NCBI GenBank assembly: GCA_013368795.1 | Contig: JABFXX010000408.1 | Span: 32,553 to 96,552, forward strand | Source: Kofleriaceae bacterium | GTDB taxonomy: Bacteria; Myxococcota_A; Polyangia; Haliangiales; Haliangiaceae | Length of the DNA: 64,000 nt | Direction: 5' to 3' | Part shown: in pieces, positions 9,247 through 17,727 of the stretch | How positions within the stretch are numbered: the first letter of the stretch is position 1 | Layout of the letters: every line of letters starts with the position of its first letter | The notes under the pieces: generated by a model | Seen by the model: the letters and a program-made list of their open reading frames with translations, nothing else | The model's database searches: none | What the model was told of the DNA's origin: nothing | Position numbers and translations under genes: made by a program

Positions 9247-10937
9247 TCGCTCGCGTCGCGTGCCTGTTGATCGTCGCGGCGATCGCGGCATGCGATGGCG
9301 AGCCACGCGGACAGGGCATCGACGTCGATCGCGCGATGACGGTCGTCCAGGCGCTCGCGGGCGAGCAGGGCGGACCTCGCTTCTACAACCAGGGCGATGG
9401 CAAGACGCCGCTCTGGATCGAGCACGAGCTCGCGGTGCTCGGCGTGCCGTTCGAGCGTGCCGAGGTCGGGCGTGTTCGCTTGCCGGCGATCGAGGTCCTC
9501 GGCACGCGCTATCGCCCGGCGCACGAGGTCTCGTGCGTCGACTGGAACGTGCTCGCCCGCTTCGGTCCACCCGACGGCAAGGCGCTGCTGATCATGGCGC
9601 ACTACGACACCGTCGCCGGCAGTCCCGGCGCCGTCGACAATGCAGCCTCCGTCGGCCTCTTGCTCGCGCTCGCGAAGGAGCTGCGCTGGGAGCCTCCCGC
9701 GCAGCCGGTGATCCTCGCGTTCACCGCGGCCGAAGAGGTCGGCCTCGTCGGCGCCGAGGCGCTCGCGGCCCAGCTCGGCGACGAGGTCGCGTTCGCGATC
9801 GCGCTCGACATGGTCGGCGGCGACGGTCCGCTCGTCGTCAACGGCGCGAGCACGCTGATCGGTCGCGCCGAGCTGGCGTGGCTGCAGACCGCGGCGGACG
9901 CGACCGGCGTCGAGCTCTCCGTCCCGATCCCGCATCGCGTCGTCAGCCGGTTCTGGCCGCAGGCGGAGCGCGCGGATCACGGCGCGTTCACCCGCCGTGG
10001 CGTCCGCGCGATTCACTTTTACAACCGCGGCAACGACGGCGAGTGGATCGATCGCGCGTATCACAGCGACCGCGATGTCCCGTCGCGCGTGCATCGCGAG
10101 TCGGTCGCCGACGTCGGACGCCTGCTGCGCGCGCTGATCGCGATGCCGGTCCCCGCGCACGACGGCGACGGCTTCGACATCCCGCTCGCGCACGTCGTCG
10201 TGCCGCGCTGGGCGCTCGTCGCATTCGACCTCGCGCTCGCGCTCGCCGCGCTCGCCGCGCTGTTTCGCAAGGTGCAGCGCGATCGCCGGCGCGGCCTCGG
10301 CCTCGTCGCGGGCCTTGTCTGCTTCGCGCTCGCCGCGCTCGCCGCGTACGTCGCCGAGCTCGCGACGTTGCCATTCGACGGCGCATGGACGCTGTCACCG
10401 CTCGCGAAGACGATCGCATCGACGCTCGTCCTCGCCGGCGCGTTCGGCCTCGTCACGCGCGCGGCCGCTCGCCTCTCGCCGTGGATCGGCGCGCATCGGT
10501 ATCGCGTGGTCGCCGCCGCGGTCCCGCTCGCGATCGGCGTCGCGCTCCTCGCGCTCGGTGCCGCCGAGCTCGCGTGGGTCTGGCTCGTTCCGGCCGCGGC
10601 GATCGCCGTCCTGCCCGCGCCGATCGGCGTCCTGGCCTCGCTGCTCCCGGCGCTGCTCGTCCTCTCTCCGCTGCAGCTCCGCGAGGGCGTCTGGAACGGC
10701 TTCATCCCGCCGTCACTCCCGCTCTCGCTTCTGGTCGCGGTGATCGAAGTTCCGTTCATCGCGTCCGTCGCCTGGATGCTCCGCCGCCGGGCCTACACCG
10801 GACCGCTGGGGACGTTCGTCCTGGGGGTGGGGTGTGGACTGGCCGTGATCGCCGGACTCTCGTTTGCGGCTCTCGCCGAACCTGCATGTAGGCCTAGGGA
10901 ATTCAGCACATTTGGGCTCGCCTGCGAGCGCGTCTAG
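9240..10937 (+). CDS. M28 family metallopeptidase lipoprotein with C-terminal membrane domain
   Basis: Predicted exported aminopeptidase-type zinc enzyme of 565 residues. From GTG 9240 it has a lipoprotein-like signal ending IAAC (Cys18). The dinuclear-zinc ligands of M28 are visible: H121 in MAHYDT, D133 in GAVDNAAS, E165/E166 in FTAAEEVG, D190 in LDMVGGDG, and a later His in AYHSDRD. The second half (from about 320) holds several hydrophobic helices, so the peptidase domain is periplasmic and membrane-tethered. The start overlaps hisC by seven bases, meaning a peptidase is translated with histidine biosynthesis genes; a role in recycling peptides is conceivable but unproven. Confidence 0.87.
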   Translation: MLIARVACLLIVAAIAACDGEPRGQGIDVDRAMTVVQALAGEQGGPRFYNQGDGKTPLWIEHELAVLGVPFERAEVGRVRLPAIEVLGTRYRPAHEVSCVDWNVLARFGPPDGKALLIMAHYDTVAGSPGAVDNAASVGLLLALAKELRWEPPAQPVILAFTAAEEVGLVGAEALAAQLGDEVAFAIALDMVGGDGPLVVNGASTLIGRAELAWLQTAADATGVELSVPIPHRVVSRFWPQAERADHGAFTRRGVRAIHFYNRGNDGEWIDRAYHSDRDVPSRVHRESVADVGRLLRALIAMPVPAHDGDGFDIPLAHVVVPRWALVAFDLALALAALAALFRKVQRDRRRGLGLVAGLVCFALAALAAYVAELATLPFDGAWTLSPLAKTIASTLVLAGAFGLVTRAAARLSPWIGAHRYRVVAAAVPLAIGVALLALGAAELAWVWLVPAAAIAVLPAPIGVLASLLPALLVLSPLQLREGVWNGFIPPSLPLSLLVAVIEVPFIASVAWMLRRRAYTGPLGTFVLGVGCGLAVIAGLSFAALAEPACRPREFSTFGLACERV

Positions 10938-10984
10938 CTATTGCATTACCGCTCCTTTACATCGGAATCTTTGACTGGGGAGCC

Positions 10985-11554
10985 ATGACTCGAACTGTCG
11001 TCATCCTTTCTGTACTTCTGGCCGCGTGCGATGTCGGCTCGATCCAGCAGCCCGGCACGGGCACTGATGGTGGCGGGAGTGGCTCGGGCAGCGGCAGCAA
11101 CTGCGAGACCCTCAACGCCGCCAACGCACCGGACGGTCACCACACCGATCAGACCGCGGTCACGCAGGCGACGGCGATGCAGGGCTGCATGTCCAACGCC
11201 GGCTGTCACAACGAGGCGAAGGGCCTCGGCACCGGAGCGCCGGCCTATACGTACGCGGGCACGCTGTTCAAGGACACGGCGGGCACCCAGCCGCTCGCCG
11301 GCGCGACGATCTTCGTGAAGCTCGGTGCCACCGAGAAGAAGGTCGTCACCGCGAACAACGGCAACTTCTGGTTCGTCGGCGGCGTCGCCGGCATCGATGC
11401 GCCGACGAACGCGATGACCGCGACGACCCGGGCGAGCGCGTGCCCGCCGCCCGACGCGCCGATGGCCGGCATGCTCGTTCAGGGCAACGGCGACTGCAAC
11501 TCGTGCCACAGGACGCCCGGCGGCTCGACGCTGCCCATGTACATCATGCGGTAG
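10985..11554 (+). CDS. Lipoprotein with two Cys-His motifs (cytochrome-like)
   Basis: Protein of 189 residues with lipoprotein signal MTRTVVILSVLLAAC (Cys15) followed by a Gly/Ser linker. It has two Cys-His motifs: CMSNAGCH near residue 70 and a canonical heme-c site CNSCH near the C-terminus. Between them lies a carboxypeptidase-regulatory-like beta-sandwich (LAGATIFVKLG...). This arrangement suggests a one- or two-heme surface cytochrome, but the first site has four residues between the cysteines rather than two, and I see no clear distal Met. A strong GGGGAG ribosome-binding site precedes ATG 10985. It stands alone, convergent with the next gene. Confidence 0.7.
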   Translation: MTRTVVILSVLLAACDVGSIQQPGTGTDGGGSGSGSGSNCETLNAANAPDGHHTDQTAVTQATAMQGCMSNAGCHNEAKGLGTGAPAYTYAGTLFKDTAGTQPLAGATIFVKLGATEKKVVTANNGNFWFVGGVAGIDAPTNAMTATTRASACPPPDAPMAGMLVQGNGDCNSCHRTPGGSTLPMYIMR

Positions 11555-11594
11555 CTGCGGCTACGTGCAGGCCAAGCGATCGCGCGAGCGGTCG

Positions 11595-12860
11595 CTATTT
11601 TTTTTTCTTCTGCACGGCGATCAGGCGCGCGTACGCCTCGGCCGCCATCAGGCAGACCTGCCGCAGATCGTCGATCTGCTGCGGCACGAGCTCGCGGCCG
11701 TGGCCGTAGAGCACGTTGACGATGCGCTTGCCGATCGTCACGACGCCCGCGGTCGCATGGCGCGGCTCCGCGCAGCCGAGCACCTTGTACAGGTACGTGT
11801 TCACCGTCGACGGTGTGACCGGTCCGTGCGCGAGCCCGTTCTCGGCGACAGTCGCGGCCTGCACGACCGACGGATGCTCGAGCGGGATGAGCAGGTGCTC
11901 GACGAACGTGCGCCCGGAGACCTCGCCGAACGCCTTCCAGCCGAACGCCATGTTGTCGCGCACCGCGAACAGGACGGCGACGTCGAAGATCAGCGCGGCG
12001 TGGCCGAGCAGCACCTCGACGATGCGATTGCGATCGGTCAACGTCGCGAGCTCGGTCAGCGCGGCCTCGGCGCTGATCGCACCGGGCCGAGCGGTGTCAG
12101 GCGCCTGGAACATCGGCGGCGGCGTCGTCGTGCGCGACGGCCGGACCAGCGATGCGGCCTCGGCAGGCGCGGCATCGTCGGCATCGAGCGTCTCGATCAG
12201 ATCCTCGGCCTCGAGCTCGAGCGCCGACTCGTCGAAGCTCGTACTGCCGAACGCATCGGCCGCGACCCGGGGCGCCGCCGACTTCACCGACCGCAGCTGG
12301 GGGCGAGGTCCGGGCGCTGCGACCGGTGCGGCGGGAACGGGAGGGAGGCCCGGCAGCGGCGGCGCGGGCAGGCCCGGATCGCTGACGTGGTCGCTGCCTC
12401 GCGGCGAGTCGCCGAACTTCATGAAGCGCGCGGGTCGGGCAACGCCGTAGTAGCGCTCGATGTAGTAGTAGACCCGGACCTCGGGAGCGACGCGCGGCAG
12501 CACGCGATAGCCGGTCAGCTGGGTGAGCGCCTCGAGCGTCGCGAAGTCGTGCGGGTCCTCGATCGCGGCGATCAGCTGGCGATCCTGGACGACGAGCGGC
12601 ACGCACTTGTGCTTGAACGCCTGCGTCGGCTGGAGCAGGCGGACCGCGGCGCGCTTCGCTCGCTCGAGCATCGCGCCGGTCGCGATCGGGATGCCGAGCT
12701 CGAGGCCGAGATAGACGGTGAGCGCCTCGAGATCGACGAGGCCGTGCTCCACCAGGATCGTTCCGATCCGCCCGCCATCTCTGGATTGAGCCGCGAGTGC
12801 GCCGCTGAGCTGGGCTTCGGTCAACCGACCGTCGCGCACGAGCATCTCGCCGAGCCGCAT
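11595..12860 (-). CDS. MshEN (GspE/PilB N-terminal) domain protein
   Basis: Protein of 421 residues. The N-terminal ~150 residues (MRLGEMLVRDGRLTEAQLSG..., GTILVEHGLV, LGLELGIPI) match the MshEN/T2SSE_N domain found at the front of type IV pilus and type II secretion ATPases and in some c-di-GMP receptors. There is no Walker A motif, so it is not the ATPase itself. A Pro/Ala-rich linker follows at about 165-280, then a C-terminal GAF-like alpha/beta domain ending in four lysines. It could be a c-di-GMP-responsive regulator of motility or secretion. I start at ATG 12860, which begins the domain directly; a longer 475-residue reading has an unlikely N-terminus. Confidence 0.72.
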   Translation of the reverse strand: MRLGEMLVRDGRLTEAQLSGALAAQSRDGGRIGTILVEHGLVDLEALTVYLGLELGIPIATGAMLERAKRAAVRLLQPTQAFKHKCVPLVVQDRQLIAAIEDPHDFATLEALTQLTGYRVLPRVAPEVRVYYYIERYYGVARPARFMKFGDSPRGSDHVSDPGLPAPPLPGLPPVPAAPVAAPGPRPQLRSVKSAAPRVAADAFGSTSFDESALELEAEDLIETLDADDAAPAEAASLVRPSRTTTPPPMFQAPDTARPGAISAEAALTELATLTDRNRIVEVLLGHAALIFDVAVLFAVRDNMAFGWKAFGEVSGRTFVEHLLIPLEHPSVVQAATVAENGLAHGPVTPSTVNTYLYKVLGCAEPRHATAGVVTIGKRIVNVLYGHGRELVPQQIDDLRQVCLMAAEAYARLIAVQKKKK

Positions 12861-12939
12861 CCGCAGGCGACGGTAGCATGGGTCATTGTGCGGCCTGGAG
12901 TTTCGGGCGTCCGCCCGTTGCCGTGCTATTGCTGTTTGC
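12861..12939. promoter_or_regulatory. Divergent promoter region with short palindrome
   Basis: This 79-base gap separates the divergent MshEN and L,D-transpeptidase genes and must hold promoters for both. A palindrome cgggcg-tc-cgcccg spans 12904-12917 and could be an operator or simply a GC-rich hairpin. No clear -35/-10 pair was found by eye. Confidence 0.3.
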
Positions 12940-14427
12940 GTGAGGACGCTCGGGCGCATCGGGTGCTGCGCTCTCCTGGCCGCTTGCGGATCGAAGGCCG
13001 ACAAGCCGGCTCCGGCACCCACTCAGGAGACGACGCCAACCCAGCCCGCGCCGGCCGAGCCGGTCCAGGTCGTGACGCCTGACTTTCCCGAGGGGACGCT
13101 GTCGCTCGAGCTTCAAAGGACGGTCCCGGTCCGGCTCGAGCCCGGCGACGCCGCCAAGCGCATCGGTACGGTCGCGATCGACACGCGCGTCGGCTGGACC
13201 CGGACCGCAACCGGCAAAGGTTGCGCGAAGCCGTGGGTCGAGATCCGACCGCGCGGCTGGGTCTGCGGCGAGAACCTCCGGCCGAGCACGAAGCTGCCGT
13301 TCGGCCGTGAGGTACCTCTGCTCGATCGTGGGGCGGTCGTGCCCGGCATCTACGGTCGCGTGACCGGCCAGAACGGCAACGTGACGTACACGCTTCAGAA
13401 GCCCGAGCCACCGAAGAAGGCAAAGCCGGTGAAGGGCGCGAAGAAGAAGACCGGCCCGGTCACGTCGCCGAGCCAGGTCGCCGAGACGGCCAAGCCGACC
13501 GAGGCCAAGATTGTCGAGGACAAGCCGATCCTCGGCACGCTGACCGTGCGCCAGTACGAGGAGCTGACCGTCGGCGGCAAGACCTACTGGCGGATCAGCC
13601 AGAAGGGCAACGAGTACGTCCTCAAGTCGACGGTGAACATGATGAAGCCGTCCGACTTCATGGGGACGCGCCTCGGCGATGACACCGGGTGGAAGCTGCC
13701 GGTCGCGTTCGTGTGGCCGCGCAACAGCTGGCAGCAGGCGTGGACCTATCGCAAGCCGAACGCGATCGCGAATCGCCAGGTCGCGGCGCGCACGGCGATC
13801 CCGATCCTCGAGGTCGCCGCCGGCAAGGACGGCAAGCCGAGCGCGTATCGCATCGACAACGAGGAGTGGATCAATGCGCTCGACGTGCGCGTGTTCCAGC
13901 CGACCGAGCCGCCGCCGCTGATGCAGCCGAACGAGCGCTGGATCGACATCGATCTCGATCTGCAGATCCTCGTCGCGTTCGAGGGCTCGATTCCGGTCTA
14001 CTCGACGATGATCTCGTCGGGCGCCAAAGACACGCCGACGACGACCGGTCTCTACCGCATGTGGCTCAAGGAGTCCGAGGCCGACATGAAGAACCTCAAG
14101 GCCGAGGATCCGTACTCGGTCGCGACGGTGCCGTGGACGCAGTTCTTCTTCCCCGACGAGGACCTCGCGCTCCACACCGCGTACTGGCACGACGGCTTCG
14201 GCAAGCCACGTAGCCACGGCTGCGTGAACCTCGCGCCGCGCGATGCGCGCTGGCTCTACTACTGGAGCGAGCCGCAGGTTCCTCCGGGCTGGACGATGGC
14301 GACGGGCGTCGTCGAGGCGCCTGGCTCGGTCGTTCGCGTCCGCTCGGTCGCCGATCCGACGCCGGAGTGGAAGGGCTACGCGAAGAAGGTCGCCGAGGCA
14401 CGCCAGGCGAACCGGCCGGCGAACTAG
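12940..14427 (+). CDS. L,D-transpeptidase (YkuD) lipoprotein
   Basis: Cell-wall enzyme of 495 residues predicted to form 3-3 peptidoglycan cross-links or attach proteins to peptidoglycan in the periplasm. From GTG 12940 it has a lipoprotein signal VRTLGRIGCCALLAAC (Cys16). A Pro/Thr-rich linker and SH3-like beta regions precede the YkuD catalytic domain (about 345-460). The signature is H-x-many-SHGCVNL with the nucleophile Cys428. The start was chosen because it gives the signal peptide directly; an upstream ATG adds 18 residues. Its TAG stop shares a CTAG with the stop of the convergent gene. Confidence 0.9.
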   Translation: MRTLGRIGCCALLAACGSKADKPAPAPTQETTPTQPAPAEPVQVVTPDFPEGTLSLELQRTVPVRLEPGDAAKRIGTVAIDTRVGWTRTATGKGCAKPWVEIRPRGWVCGENLRPSTKLPFGREVPLLDRGAVVPGIYGRVTGQNGNVTYTLQKPEPPKKAKPVKGAKKKTGPVTSPSQVAETAKPTEAKIVEDKPILGTLTVRQYEELTVGGKTYWRISQKGNEYVLKSTVNMMKPSDFMGTRLGDDTGWKLPVAFVWPRNSWQQAWTYRKPNAIANRQVAARTAIPILEVAAGKDGKPSAYRIDNEEWINALDVRVFQPTEPPPLMQPNERWIDIDLDLQILVAFEGSIPVYSTMISSGAKDTPTTTGLYRMWLKESEADMKNLKAEDPYSVATVPWTQFFFPDEDLALHTAYWHDGFGKPRSHGCVNLAPRDARWLYYWSEPQVPPGWTMATGVVEAPGSVVRVRSVADPTPEWKGYAKKVAEARQANRPAN

Positions 14428-15065
14428 ACGACCTTCAGACGGACCGGCTGCTCGGCGAGGATCTTCGCCTCGGCGGCATCCATCGCACGGACGAGATCCT
14501 CGCCGAAGATGTCGGCGAGCGCCTCGCGTGCGACGCGATAGAGCGTCGGGGCATCGTCCTGGAATGCGCACGAGTAGTCGACATAGTCGTCGGCGACGAA
14601 GATCGCGCCCTCGCCGTAGGTGACGGGGAACAGGCGGCAGATCGCCGGCTTCACGCCGCGGAAGTCCCAGCCCTGCTCGAGCGCCGCGCGATGGATCGCG
14701 CAGCCGCGCTTGTCGTGCGAGAGGAACAGGCAGCCGCCATCGAGGACCGCGGTACGCACGACGGTGCCCGACGGATAGTCGGGATCCTGCTCGGGCGCGC
14801 TCTCGTCGAACCAGGGCAGATCGCGCGCCTTCTCCGAGAGGATCGGGCGGATCGACTCGGCGCGGGCGAGGATCGCGTCGCGCTCCATGAGATCGACGTC
14901 GCTGCCGTACTGGCAGCACGCGTCGAACCGAAACTTGTTGCCGTCGAGCTGCACGCAGTTGTGGGTCATGCAGTCGGCGACCACTCGCCGAGTGAACACA
15001 CCGATCTCGGCGCGCGTGAACGTGGGGTGATCGAGCGGTACCGTGGCATCGAGCTCGTAACGCAT
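14424..15065 (-). CDS. DUF3109-like Cys-cluster protein
   Basis: Protein of 213 residues with eight cysteines in a YkgJ/DUF3109-like layout: DCMTHNC, FDACCQYG, GGCLFL, RGCAIH, PAICRLFP and DYSCAF. Such proteins bind zinc or an iron-sulfur cluster and are of uncertain function. The arrangement CCQYG ... CLFL ... C-IH ... P-ICR-FP is typical. It follows a second Cys-cluster gene with a 12-base gap, and the two probably form an operon. Its TAG overlaps the transpeptidase stop by four bases in a convergent arrangement. Confidence 0.75.
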   Translation of the reverse strand: MRYELDATVPLDHPTFTRAEIGVFTRRVVADCMTHNCVQLDGNKFRFDACCQYGSDVDLMERDAILARAESIRPILSEKARDLPWFDESAPEQDPDYPSGTVVRTAVLDGGCLFLSHDKRGCAIHRAALEQGWDFRGVKPAICRLFPVTYGEGAIFVADDYVDYSCAFQDDAPTLYRVAREALADIFGEDLVRAMDAAEAKILAEQPVRLKVV

Positions 15066-15077
15066 CGGCGGCGGAAT

Positions 15078-15581
15078 CTAGCAGTCTGCGAGCAGCGCTG
15101 CGAGATCGATGCGCGTCCCATCGCCACCGGCATCGCGATCGACCGCGAGGGTCATGGCCGACAGCGTCGCCTGATCGATGATGCAGTCCGGGTCCGCGGC
15201 GGCCGGGCCGTGCGCGGTGAAATTGTCGGGACACGAGGTAACGACCGGAAGCGAGCGGCCATCGCGGAGCCGGACCGGTGCGCCGTGCGAGCGGCAGACG
15301 ATCGGCCGGACCGCATAGATCTGACAGCGGCCGCTGGGGTCGAGAGCTGCGCAACGATCGGACGGCGCGGCGGCGACCGTGTTTCGAAGTGTGTAACGGC
15401 GCTCCTCGGTCCACCCTCTGATCTCGTTGCGGATAGCCTCGGCCTCGACTCCCGTGATCGAGAGCCGAACGTGACAGCAATGCGAGCACCCGGTATCGCA
15501 GCGCAGCTCGGAGGCATGGCGCGCCTGGACACGCGAGAAGAACGCGTCAACCTTCGCGGCCAGCTCCGGGTAGCGAGACAC
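15078..15581 (-). CDS. YkgJ family cysteine-cluster protein
   Basis: Protein of 167 residues with the YkgJ-type zinc/iron chelating pattern: CDTGCSHCCHVR near residue 30, then RCAAL, GRCQIYAVRPIVCRSHG and CPDNF. The function of this family is not established. I chose GTG 15581 (VSRYPELAAKVDAFF) because the codons upstream are unlike coding sequence and run into the divergent LysR gene. The start codon lies inside the palindrome at 15578-15594, so a regulator bound there would directly occlude translation or transcription of this gene. It is probably co-transcribed with the DUF3109-like gene downstream. Confidence 0.75.
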   Translation of the reverse strand: MSRYPELAAKVDAFFSRVQARHASELRCDTGCSHCCHVRLSITGVEAEAIRNEIRGWTEERRYTLRNTVAAAPSDRCAALDPSGRCQIYAVRPIVCRSHGAPVRLRDGRSLPVVTSCPDNFTAHGPAAADPDCIIDQATLSAMTLAVDRDAGGDGTRIDLAALLADC

Positions 15582-15594
15582 TCGGACCGAGTGT
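15578..15594. promoter_or_regulatory. 17-base perfect palindrome between the LysR gene and the Cys-cluster operon
   Basis: ACACTCGG-A-CCGAGTGT: eight-base perfect arms around one base, 24 bases upstream of the LysR-type gene and overlapping the GTG of the divergent YkgJ-like gene. The position is what is expected of an autoregulatory LysR binding site that also controls the divergent operon. The match is seen in sequence; binding is inferred. Confidence 0.5.
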
Positions 15595-15617
15595 AGAACC
15601 GGAGTCCGGGGTAGGCC

Positions 15618-16523
15618 ATGGACCTCAACGACATCGTAGTCTTCACCAAGGTCGTCGAGACCAAGAGCTTTACCGGTGCGGCCGACGCCCTGGGGCTCCC
15701 AAAATCGACGGTCAGCCGCAAGCTGGCCCAGCTCGAGGAGCGCCTCGGCGTTCGCCTGGTCCAGCGAACCACCCGCAAGCTCGCGCTCACCGAGATCGGC
15801 GAGGCGTACTACGAGCGGTGCGCTCGCATCGTCGCCGACGTCGCGGCGGCCGAGCAGCTCGTCACCGACATGCAGGCGACGCCTCGCGGCCGGCTTCGCG
15901 TCACCGCGCCGGTCGACTTCTCGGCGCGCTTCCTCGGCGAGATCGTCGCCGAGTTTCTCGCGCAGCATCCCGACATCAACGTCGAGCTCGAGGCGACCAA
16001 CCGCGTCGTCGACATGATCGACGAGGGCTTCGACCTCGCGCTGCGGTTCGGCCAGATGCCGGAGTCGACGCTGATCGCGCGCAAGCTGTGCAGCCTGTAC
16101 CTGATCCTCGTCGCATCGCCGGCGTATCTCGCGAAGCGTGGCGCCCCGAAGTCGATCGAGGAGCTCGACGATCACGACCACGTGCTGTTCACGCCGGCGT
16201 CGCGCAATCAGACCTGGACGCTGGTGCACGACAACGGGAGCGACCATACGTACGAGTTCGGTCGTCCCGCGCGGCTCGCCAGCAACAACTACGGCCCGGT
16301 CGTCGACGTCGCGAAGCAAGGCGGCGGCATCACGCTGATCTCGGACTTCATGGTGACCGATGACATCAAGGCCGGAAAGCTCGTCCAGGTGCTGCCCGAG
16401 TGGCACACGCGGCCGACCGACGTGCACGCGGTGTATCCGGCGCGGCAGAATATTCCGCCGCGATTGACGCTGTTCCTCGACCATCTCGCGAAGGCGCTAA
16501 ACCCGCCGCCGTGGCAGCGGTGA
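15618..16523 (+). CDS. LysR family transcriptional regulator
   Basis: Typical LysR regulator of 301 residues: N-terminal winged helix-turn-helix (MDLNDIVVFTKVVETKSFTGAADALGLPKSTVSRKLAQLEE, about 1-60) and a C-terminal periplasmic-binding-like effector domain from about residue 90. It is close in feel to the CrgA/AaeR-type group (DLNDIVVF..., RGRLRVTAP). Effector unknown. It diverges from a pair of Cys-cluster protein genes with a 17-base palindrome between them, so those are its most likely targets, along with its own gene. An MscS channel gene follows 29 bases downstream. Confidence 0.93.
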   Translation: MDLNDIVVFTKVVETKSFTGAADALGLPKSTVSRKLAQLEERLGVRLVQRTTRKLALTEIGEAYYERCARIVADVAAAEQLVTDMQATPRGRLRVTAPVDFSARFLGEIVAEFLAQHPDINVELEATNRVVDMIDEGFDLALRFGQMPESTLIARKLCSLYLILVASPAYLAKRGAPKSIEELDDHDHVLFTPASRNQTWTLVHDNGSDHTYEFGRPARLASNNYGPVVDVAKQGGGITLISDFMVTDDIKAGKLVQVLPEWHTRPTDVHAVYPARQNIPPRLTLFLDHLAKALNPPPWQR

Positions 16524-16552
16524 CGCCGAGGTCCGTGCGCTAAACCTGGCGC

Positions 16553-17359
16553 ATGGATCTCACCCTCGACGACGTACGAGCGTTCGCGGAGGCGCACTTG
16601 ATCCCGCTCGGGTTCAAGCTGCTCGTCGCGCTCGTCATCTTCATCACGGGACGCCAGGTCGCGAAGCTCGTGCTCCGCACGATCGATCGCTTCATGGAGC
16701 GAGGTCGGATGGACGTGTCGCTGCGGAAGTTCCTCGGCGACGTCGTCTACGCGATCATGCTCGTCGCCGTCATCATCGCGGCGCTCGATGCAGTCGGCGT
16801 GAAGACCACGGCCGTCATCGCGGTCCTTGGTGCCGCGGGCCTCGCGATCGGCCTCGCACTGCAGGGCTCGTTGTCGAACTTCGCGGCGGGCGTGATGCTG
16901 ATCGTGCTGCGCCCGTACAAGGTCGGGGACCTCGTCACCGTCGGCAAGTACCTCGGCCACGTCGACGCGATCCGCGTGTTCCAGACGATCCTCGTCACCG
17001 CCGATCACCGCGAGGTCACGATCCCCAACGGCCAGATCATCGCGCAGCCGATCGAGAACCTCACCGCGCTCGGCCGCAGGCGCGTCGATCTCGTCGTCAG
17101 CGTCGCGCAGGCGACCGACCTCGGCCGCGTGCGTCACCTGCTCGAGACCGTCGTCAACGCCGACTCCCGGATCGAGCAGACCCCGCCGCCGCAGATCGAC
17201 ATCGCCGAGATCACAGACGCGAGCGTCAAGCTGTACCTCCGGCCCTGGACCTCGTGCGAGGACTATACGAACGTCGCGACTGCCACGATGGAGCGAATCA
17301 AACAGACGATGGAAGCCGCCGAGCTCAAGTACTCGGTGTCGCTACAGGCGGTGGCGTGA
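16553..17359 (+). CDS. Small-conductance mechanosensitive channel (MscS family)
   Basis: Inner-membrane tension-gated channel of 268 residues protecting against osmotic downshock. Three hydrophobic helices are visible in the first ~125 residues. The pore-lining TM3 is Gly/Ala-rich (VLGAAGLAIGLALQGSLSNFAAGVML), followed by the beta domain (RPYKVGDLVTVG...GHVDAIRVFQTIL...VTIPNGQI) and a C-terminal alpha/beta domain. The length matches E. coli MscS (286). Its TGA overlaps the ATG of the DUF423 gene by one base (TGATG), indicating a two-gene operon. Confidence 0.93.
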   Translation: MDLTLDDVRAFAEAHLIPLGFKLLVALVIFITGRQVAKLVLRTIDRFMERGRMDVSLRKFLGDVVYAIMLVAVIIAALDAVGVKTTAVIAVLGAAGLAIGLALQGSLSNFAAGVMLIVLRPYKVGDLVTVGKYLGHVDAIRVFQTILVTADHREVTIPNGQIIAQPIENLTALGRRRVDLVVSVAQATDLGRVRHLLETVVNADSRIEQTPPPQIDIAEITDASVKLYLRPWTSCEDYTNVATATMERIKQTMEAAELKYSVSLQAVA

Positions 17360-17727
17360 TGCAGAAGTCACTCCTCGCCGCCGGCGCGATCAACGCCGCA
17401 CTCGCCGTCGCCGCGGGCGCGTTCGCCGCACACGGCCTGCGCGAACGCCTCGCCACGCGCGCTCTCGAGATCTTCGAGACCGGCGCGCGCTATCACATGT
17501 ATCACGCGCTCGGCATGCTCCTGTGCGCGGCGCTCGTCGCGAGCGTGCCCGGCGCGAAGACCGCCGGCTGGCTCCTGCAGGGCGGCATCGTCGTGTTCTC
17601 GGGCAGCCTCTACGCGCTCGCGCTGACCGACGTGAAGATCCTCGGCGCGATCACGCCGCTCGGCGGCCTCGCGTTCCTCGCCGGCTGGGTGTGGCTCGCG
17701 ATCAGCGCGCTGCGCCTCAAGAGCTAG
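17359..17727 (+). CDS. DUF423 family membrane protein
   Basis: Small integral membrane protein of 122 residues with four hydrophobic segments and the DUF423 hallmarks GAFAAHGL near the N-terminus, YHMYHALGML in the middle and a Gly-rich ITPLGGLAFLAGW near the end. Function is unknown in this widespread family. It starts within the mscS stop codon. Its TAG stop overlaps the stop of the convergent rtcA gene by four bases (CTAG). Confidence 0.9.
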   Translation: MQKSLLAAGAINAALAVAAGAFAAHGLRERLATRALEIFETGARYHMYHALGMLLCAALVASVPGAKTAGWLLQGGIVVFSGSLYALALTDVKILGAITPLGGLAFLAGWVWLAISALRLKS

